Origin: Pigoraptor chileana
Lineage: Eukaryota > Opisthokonta > Filasterea
NCBI GenBank assembly: GCA_943704495.1
Contig: CALSCR010003533.1
Coordinates: 1-24,238 of the forward strand
DNA: 24,238 bases
Direction of reading: 5' to 3'
Numbering within the stretch: the first letter of the stretch is position 1; each line of letters opens with the position of its first letter. Of the stretch, positions 19,955 to 24,238 are shown piece after piece. The notes under the pieces were generated by a model. It saw only the letters and a program-made list of their open reading frames with translations. It was not told the origin of the DNA and ran no database searches. The translations under genes were made by a program, and so were the position numbers.

Positions 19955-22150
19955 TCATGGAGTGCCTGGCGGAATCAGAGTGCATTGGAGGCTCACCGCA
20001 AGGGCAAATCCTCCAGTATCACACCGCGCCATTCCAAACCCTCGTGACGTCAGCGGCGTGGACGTCACCGGCAACTCGCATGCAGTCTTGCCCACGCACA
20101 GCTCGCGGACGACATCGACAGAGGTAGGGTCATGACACCTTGGATCCGCCACAAACATGTGGCAGACGCCGCTAGGGGCGCCGTAGCTGGCAAATACGAC
20201 GGACGACACGACAGTGCCAGGCGGACAGATCAGCGACATAACCCTCGGTGTCTCATGAGATACACCCATGAACTCGTAACCGCACACAAGCGTTTCCGGC
20301 CATGATAGGGACTTGGACAGCGCTAACGCTGCCGCCGGAATGGCAAGTGGTGTTGAATCAAACTCCGATCGCAGCATATTGGCCGACGACCACGTGTGCC
20401 TATAGCCCAATGCTATTCGCGTCTCAAGCACACGATCCGACCACGTCGATACTCGTGAAGAGACGAACGCAAGGCTTCGAAGGCATATCTCTTGCTCAAT
20501 CAACGACTCGTAGTATGGTTCACCGGGATCCACGATGGACGAATTGAAAGTGATCACCCGCGGGTATCCGCTTGCCGCAAATGCCTGACGGTCCTCCGCA
20601 GTGACGGGCTTGTTTGTTGCAAGATACACAATGGGCACCGCCGACCATGGCAGTTCGCCGGAGGACCGCACGGTCAGCAGCGCACTGTTGAGAAGAGTAA
20701 TCAAGTCGTCGCGGCTGACTGCATCCACGCACTGCAAGAGGTTTGTGCAATTCGGCCGGTCACCAAAGTCGGCGCGTCGCCAGTGCGCCGCAAGGTACGA
20801 CGGCTTTTCAATATCCCCCAAAACGGCGGATATGAACGCTGTTGCAGCATCCACAATTCCCTTGGCGTGGGTGAGACCGCGCAGAATCTGCAGGTGCTCG
20901 TCGCGGTATGACAGGCCCCCATGCAGGAGTGTGCGTCGATTCGGTTTGTAGAACTTGTTTGCCCAGAATAGCGTATCAATGGAGAGGATGGGCACGTCGG
21001 TGACATTCTCGCGAAACCTTGTCCGCAGCGACGCCTCCGAATAGTCGCCAATTTCGGGCCAATTGCGCGCGTCGACATGGAACGACTGCTTGCACGTGGC
21101 ACCGCCAACCAGCTGCCTACATATCCGGCCGTACCATTCATTCGTTTGCGTCTGTAGGCAGAAATCGAGCGTTCGATTGGTCCTGTCGAGTACTTCCGAG
21201 AATGCGGAATCGCCAATCGTCCTCACTCCTAGGGTGCCCAGTACTGCGTCAAGCCGATCGACGTCAAAAGTCAACTCAGTCGGCTTCTTAAACGTGTAAT
21301 GCCCGATGTTAGAAGAGTGATCGATGTATGGGATGCGTACGATTGTGCGCTTTAGGGCCCGCGCCACCTTTATGCCGTCGATGAAAGTGTAGTATTGGTT
21401 GTTGGGGCCGAACACCTGAACAGCAAAGAAATACTTAGGTGCGTCGCCATCACGCGCTGGATTGGGGCTGGGTTGCACTGGCGGATACGTAGTGGCGCTT
21501 ACACCATGGGCCGAGCTGGACGACAGATATGGCGGTACCGTGGCCAGGCCGGTGGCGATGTGAATGACTGCGTCGGCGGACCTGGACAACGATGGGAAAA
21601 CGACTGGCGGATGCAGTGGAACCTCTGTTGCGGCCGTTGGAGTTACAGTCGCCAGGCCAACTGGGGACGTACTGGTAGGGGCGACATGAGTGTCTATGGC
21701 CACCTCCGATGTCACGGTGACGGTCGCAATCGCCAACGGGGATGTAGTGCTACTGAGGCCCGTCGTAATCGCCTCGTGGGTAGCCACACTCGCACGTGCA
21801 CTGTCAATAGAGGGAATTCTCGGGTCTGAGGCAATTGTTTGCAAGAGACGCGGCTCTGCGCGTGCGAGTTCCGTTGATGCATGCTCCGTTGATGCATATG
21901 AACTCAGTGCGGCCGTCTGACTCGATTGCACGGCGTTACCCTCACACTGTTCCCCTTCACAGCCTCCGACAGAAAACGAGCCCTTGACTTCCGATAATTG
22001 AACTAGATTTACATAGTATAGTATGGCAACGAATACGATAAGCCCAAAGCCCACAACCGACACAACCTGTACGCGCCGAATGACGCCAGCAAGTCGAGAC
22101 ACCTTCAGTGCGCTGCGGCCGCCTTGTAGGCTGAATGCACCGCTGCGCAT
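19955..22150 (-). CDS. Type II membrane O-fucosyltransferase-like enzyme with C-terminal SUEL lectin domain, intronless
   Basis: Putative Golgi glycosyltransferase. The first in-frame ATG (22148-22150) gives 731 residues in one exon; the frame is also open a little further upstream but without an ATG. Residues 1-26 are short and basic at the membrane edge (RRVQ). About 27-50 is one transmembrane helix, so topology is type II. Residues 51-238 form a Ser/Thr/Ala/Val-rich stem with a tandem repeat. About 239-590 resembles GDP-fucose O-fucosyltransferases (PF10250-like): a GPNNQYYTFIDGIKVARAL segment like the family's N-terminal GGxNNQ region, YLAAHWRRADF like the catalytic HxRR motif, and SLIEQEICLRSLAFVSSRVS like the C-terminal motif. 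About 640-727 is a SUEL (galactose-binding lectin) domain: ICPPG, VVFASYG, CVGKTACELPV, FG and seven Cys. The acceptor is unknown. Its lack of introns contrasts with the genes to its left. The fucosyltransferase call is moderate and the SUEL call is strong. Confidence 0.82.
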   Translation of the reverse strand: MRSGAFSLQGGRSALKVSRLAGVIRRVQVVSVVGFGLIVFVAILYYVNLVQLSEVKGSFSVGGCEGEQCEGNAVQSSQTAALSSYASTEHASTELARAEPRLLQTIASDPRIPSIDSARASVATHEAITTGLSSTTSPLAIATVTVTSEVAIDTHVAPTSTSPVGLATVTPTAATEVPLHPPVVFPSLSRSADAVIHIATGLATVPPYLSSSSAHGVSATTYPPVQPSPNPARDGDAPKYFFAVQVFGPNNQYYTFIDGIKVARALKRTIVRIPYIDHSSNIGHYTFKKPTELTFDVDRLDAVLGTLGVRTIGDSAFSEVLDRTNRTLDFCLQTQTNEWYGRICRQLVGGATCKQSFHVDARNWPEIGDYSEASLRTRFRENVTDVPILSIDTLFWANKFYKPNRRTLLHGGLSYRDEHLQILRGLTHAKGIVDAATAFISAVLGDIEKPSYLAAHWRRADFGDRPNCTNLLQCVDAVSRDDLITLLNSALLTVRSSGELPWSAVPIVYLATNKPVTAEDRQAFAASGYPRVITFNSSIVDPGEPYYESLIEQEICLRSLAFVSSRVSTWSDRVLETRIALGYRHTWSSANMLRSEFDSTPLAIPAAALALSKSLSWPETLVCGYEFMGVSHETPRVMSLICPPGTVVSSVVFASYGAPSGVCHMFVADPRCHDPTSVDVVRELCVGKTACELPVTSTPLTSRGFGMARCDTGGFALAVSLQCTLIPPGTP

Positions 22151-22921
22151 TTCTATACAGGGTTCGGCATCTGGCAAGAGTACACCAAGGAACAGTGTTT
22201 CTGCCCTTACCTGATATTATGTGCGCGCGCCCTGTCTCAGGCAACTTTCATGTGGTCTGACGAGAAAAAGTCAGAATTTGGCGTGATGGGCTTGTCATGC
22301 CGATTTGACAGGTGGTGGAGGGGAACGGGATTCCCTTATATAGCCTATGTCGGCTTAGGAATTCTGTAAGTCTAATAATAGCATCCTTGCCAATCTAAGA
22401 ATAGACTTGTTACTCCGTTTGCCCGTGGGGCTTTTGATATTCCGCCTATTTTGATCTATTGTTCATATTGACGCTTTGCAACGATTAAAAAAGTTATCTT
22501 GTATTGGCCGTCTGCGCCCATTGATGACAAGAAAGAGTGCTTGTCAAGGGTACCCTTTATGCTTTTGTTTACATACCCCATAACGTTGTGAATGATGCGA
22601 TTTTGCGATGTTAGCCAGTGAGTTGTGAAGTCCACATGTCCCTCTCAAAGAACGCCATTTATTTTTCGCTTGTTTCGGCACATATTCGTAATGCTCGTGT
22701 TGAAATTTTCCAAGCAGATTCCGCGCGATTTCTAATAGTGGCTCCCGTCCCTTGGGATTTTAATAGGAGCGCAATATGGCCTGACCGTTTCACTGTTTCC
22801 CCGACAAGGCGCGGTGAAGAATTCCCGTCATTTGAATGCACGTGGACGAGTGTAAGAGAGGGCGGTCGCAGTGAGTGCTGAGGTATACAACGACGCGCTG
22901 TAGCGCCTCCTCACACTTTCA
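22151..22921. promoter_or_regulatory. Upstream region of the fucosyltransferase-lectin gene
   Basis: A TATATAAG box on the minus strand (22335-22342) lies about 185 bp before the main ATG, beside a small GGGAA/TTCCC inverted repeat. The leader would contain a CAG|GTAAGG donor-like site near 22210 and a five-codon upstream ORF at 22153-22170. An 87-codon plus-strand frame at 22618-22881 is not supported as a gene. Nothing else was recognised up to 22921. Confidence 0.4.
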
Positions 22922-23525
22922 ATGCCGTGGTCACAGCGAAGCCGGAAGAAGCATACCGACGCAGTCTGCAGTGGGGAAAGTTTTGGTGGATCCGGATCAT
23001 TGCGGCGACGCCTCGTTGACTATCGTCCGTTAATCGAACTGTACTTTCGAAACGTTTTCGAGGAATTGGCTGTGGATAGCATCCAGTGGGGGCTCGCGTT
23101 GTGCATGTTGTTGTTTTTTTGTTCTTATTATTTATGCGTGTGCTTGTACGTTTGTGCTTTTGCAATACTAATAACAGTCACATTCATCAGATAGTTGTGA
23201 AGCAAATTGCATTTTGATGGCAGTATGTAGTCCCATGGGACATGCGTGCGTGTATGTGCGTTTCTATATGCTGACGCGAATGTATATGTTGATGTGTTTC
23301 CTTGTCCAATAGTCGCGCGCACACAAGCACCAGGTACGCCGAGTGCCGGGCTCCGCAGCCTCCTTGGATCTGCCCGGCTACTACGGAGGCTGATGGTACA
23401 CTTTACGACCGCCAGACTGTAATGACTCTCTTTCATACCGCTGTCTCCAATGCCATAAAAAGAACAAACGGTAAGTTCGCGTGTGAGTTGATTTTATTGC
23501 GGACTTCGTGTCAGGGTGCTCGTAG
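22922..23525 (+). CDS. Candidate small spliced gene, about 110 residues, unknown function
   Basis: Tentative. Exons 22922-23085, 23313-23470 and 23515-23525 keep frame and give about 110 residues starting MPWSQRSRKKHTD, with helical-looking segments (RPLIELYFRNVFEELAVDSI; LYDRQTVMTLFHTAVSNAI). The acceptor before exon 2 (GTTTCCTTGTCCAATAG) and the donor after it (CG|GTAAGT) look good. The second intron would be only 44 nt; if unspliced the frame runs on to 23529. An AATAAA signal sits at 23594-23599, just past the stop. No family was recognised. An alternative is that exon 1 reads on unspliced into a hydrophobic stretch to 23194, giving a 90-residue single-pass membrane protein, or that none of this is coding. 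Confidence 0.3.
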
Positions 23526-23654
23526 GTGACCCTGCTGACACACGTCGGCGGAAGACCCCGCCTTTGTTTTACATTCACTTATTATTCGATACAAATAAAT
23601 GTCACAAGCCAATTAAAAAATCGCTCAGTTGCAGCACAGGGATGAGTAAACAAA

Positions 23655-24238
23655 TTATAGGTTCCGGACGCCAGTGTCGAACGTCCACCCTTCACGAGAT
23701 GCCATATACACGCCATTGGTCGACACAACAAATACTTTGGATGGCTTTGCAACATGACGCAGCCAGATGGATGTCTCCTCGAGCACTCCTTCGATGTTGG
23801 GAATGTACGGAAAGTGCTTGTCATCGGCGTTTGAGATGTGCACGACGAGATTGTCCGATCGCTGCGTCTCGCGATGGAGCAAAAGGTCCCGGAACTGGTT
23901 GAAGTCGAAGTCCGCAAAGCCAATTGGCGAGCGTCGCACGGCGTCGCGCAGCCCGATCATCGCTACTTCAGAGCCGAGATATCCCCCGGGAACGCCGTAA
24001 TTAATCGTGTTGTTGCCAGCGAGCGGCCCCGGGTTCTTGTTGAAGACAAACACCGGCGTATATGTCCTGTACTCGAGCGCAGTCCTCATTTTGGGGACAA
24101 AGAACTTCGAGTAGCATTCGGCCCCCAGCGACGACAAGCCCGCCAGCGTGTTCTTCAATATCGTCTCGTCGACTGGCTGCATCAGGTATCTGACCTGGGA
24201 CGTCACTGTCATCTCGCCCTCTGGATCCTCGCTTACAA
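23655..24238 (-). CDS. Unknown protein, C-terminal part, intronless so far, 5' end beyond right edge
   Basis: An open frame enters from the right edge and ends at TAA (23655-23657), giving at least 194 codons. An in-frame ATG lies at 24210-24212, but the frame stays open upstream of it, so the start is probably outside. The sequence is evenly composed and globular (SSLGAECYSKFFVPKM, TPVFVFNKNPGPLAG, GVPGGYLGSEVAMIGLRDA, NLVVHISNADDKHFPYIP, KVFVVSTNGVYM). I saw no signal peptide, membrane segment or motif I can assign. Like the fucosyltransferase-lectin gene to its left it is unbroken by introns and lies on the same strand. An AATAAA on the minus strand near 23491-23496 could end its transcript. 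A secretory or glycan role would be only a guess from position. Confidence 0.6.
   Translation of the reverse strand, partial: VSEDPEGEMTVTSQVRYLMQPVDETILKNTLAGLSSLGAECYSKFFVPKMRTALEYRTYTPVFVFNKNPGPLAGNNTINYGVPGGYLGSEVAMIGLRDAVRRSPIGFADFDFNQFRDLLLHRETQRSDNLVVHISNADDKHFPYIPNIEGVLEETSIWLRHVAKPSKVFVVSTNGVYMASREGWTFDTGVRNL

Noticed and set aside
22151-22177. Longer start for the fucosyltransferase-lectin protein at 22177
   Set aside because: That codon is TTG. The first in-frame ATG is at 22150, followed by the basic segment and the membrane helix expected for a type II enzyme.
22618-22881. 87-codon plus-strand frame
   Set aside because: No recognisable motif, no clear splice or poly(A) context, and it sits in the upstream region of a divergent gene; coding status cannot be supported.
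22894-22907. GCGCT/AGCGC inverted repeat near 22895
   Set aside because: Five-base arms in GC-rich sequence are expected by chance.
1-24238. CRISPR array, rRNA, tRNA, bacterial operon or an LTR/viral element
   Set aside because: Repeats are microsatellites or the short dispersed unit with no spacer pattern; no rRNA or cloverleaf signature, polymerase, integrase or capsid motif was recognised.

Overview
The window is nuclear DNA from an intron-rich eukaryote. Coding exons are short, most introns are GT-AG with a GTGAGT-like donor, and introns and spacers are full of (CA)n, (GA)n and related simple repeats. The gene set suggests a unicellular relative of animals and fungi or a similar protist: a TBC-SH3-RUN protein, the meiotic kleisin REC8, a gephyrin in the animal/fungal order (Mog domain first, MoeA domain second), a kinesin-3-type motor, and an O-fucosyltransferase carrying a sea-urchin-egg-lectin (SUEL) domain. 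I cannot name the species. No bacterial operon, CRISPR array, tRNA or rRNA was seen. All exon models were built by hand from reading frame, splice consensus and family similarity.

Left part: an SGSM3-like Rab-GAP gene runs leftward from 3993 and leaves the window inside its RUN domain. It is head to head with REC8, which runs rightward from 4855 to 10450 in 20 coding exons (644 residues). Two REC8 introns use GC-AG ends, and one of these has an in-frame alternative GT donor 4 nt away that would skip an exon. Middle: five consecutive exons (11176-12577, minus strand) encode the first 110 residues of a kinesin motor, up to the ATP-binding P-loop. No later kinesin exon exists before REC8, so this is a gene fragment, a truncated duplicate or an assembly join. 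Then comes a complete 11-exon gephyrin gene (13957-19036, 701 residues) whose interdomain linker is an 85-residue, one-third-histidine segment.

Right part: an intronless gene (19955-22150) encodes a type II membrane O-fucosyltransferase-like enzyme with a C-terminal SUEL lectin domain. A weakly supported small spliced plus-strand gene follows (22922-23525). A second intronless minus-strand ORF of unknown function leaves the right edge.

The neighbours do not form a pathway: they cover membrane traffic, meiotic cohesion, transport, molybdenum cofactor synthesis and glycosylation. The main unusual features are the His-rich gephyrin linker, the kinesin fragment, the fucosyltransferase-lectin fusion, the REC8 splice choice and separase-type site, a (GA)n-flanked dimeric dispersed repeat with seven copies, and a marked excess of the CACGTG hexamer.
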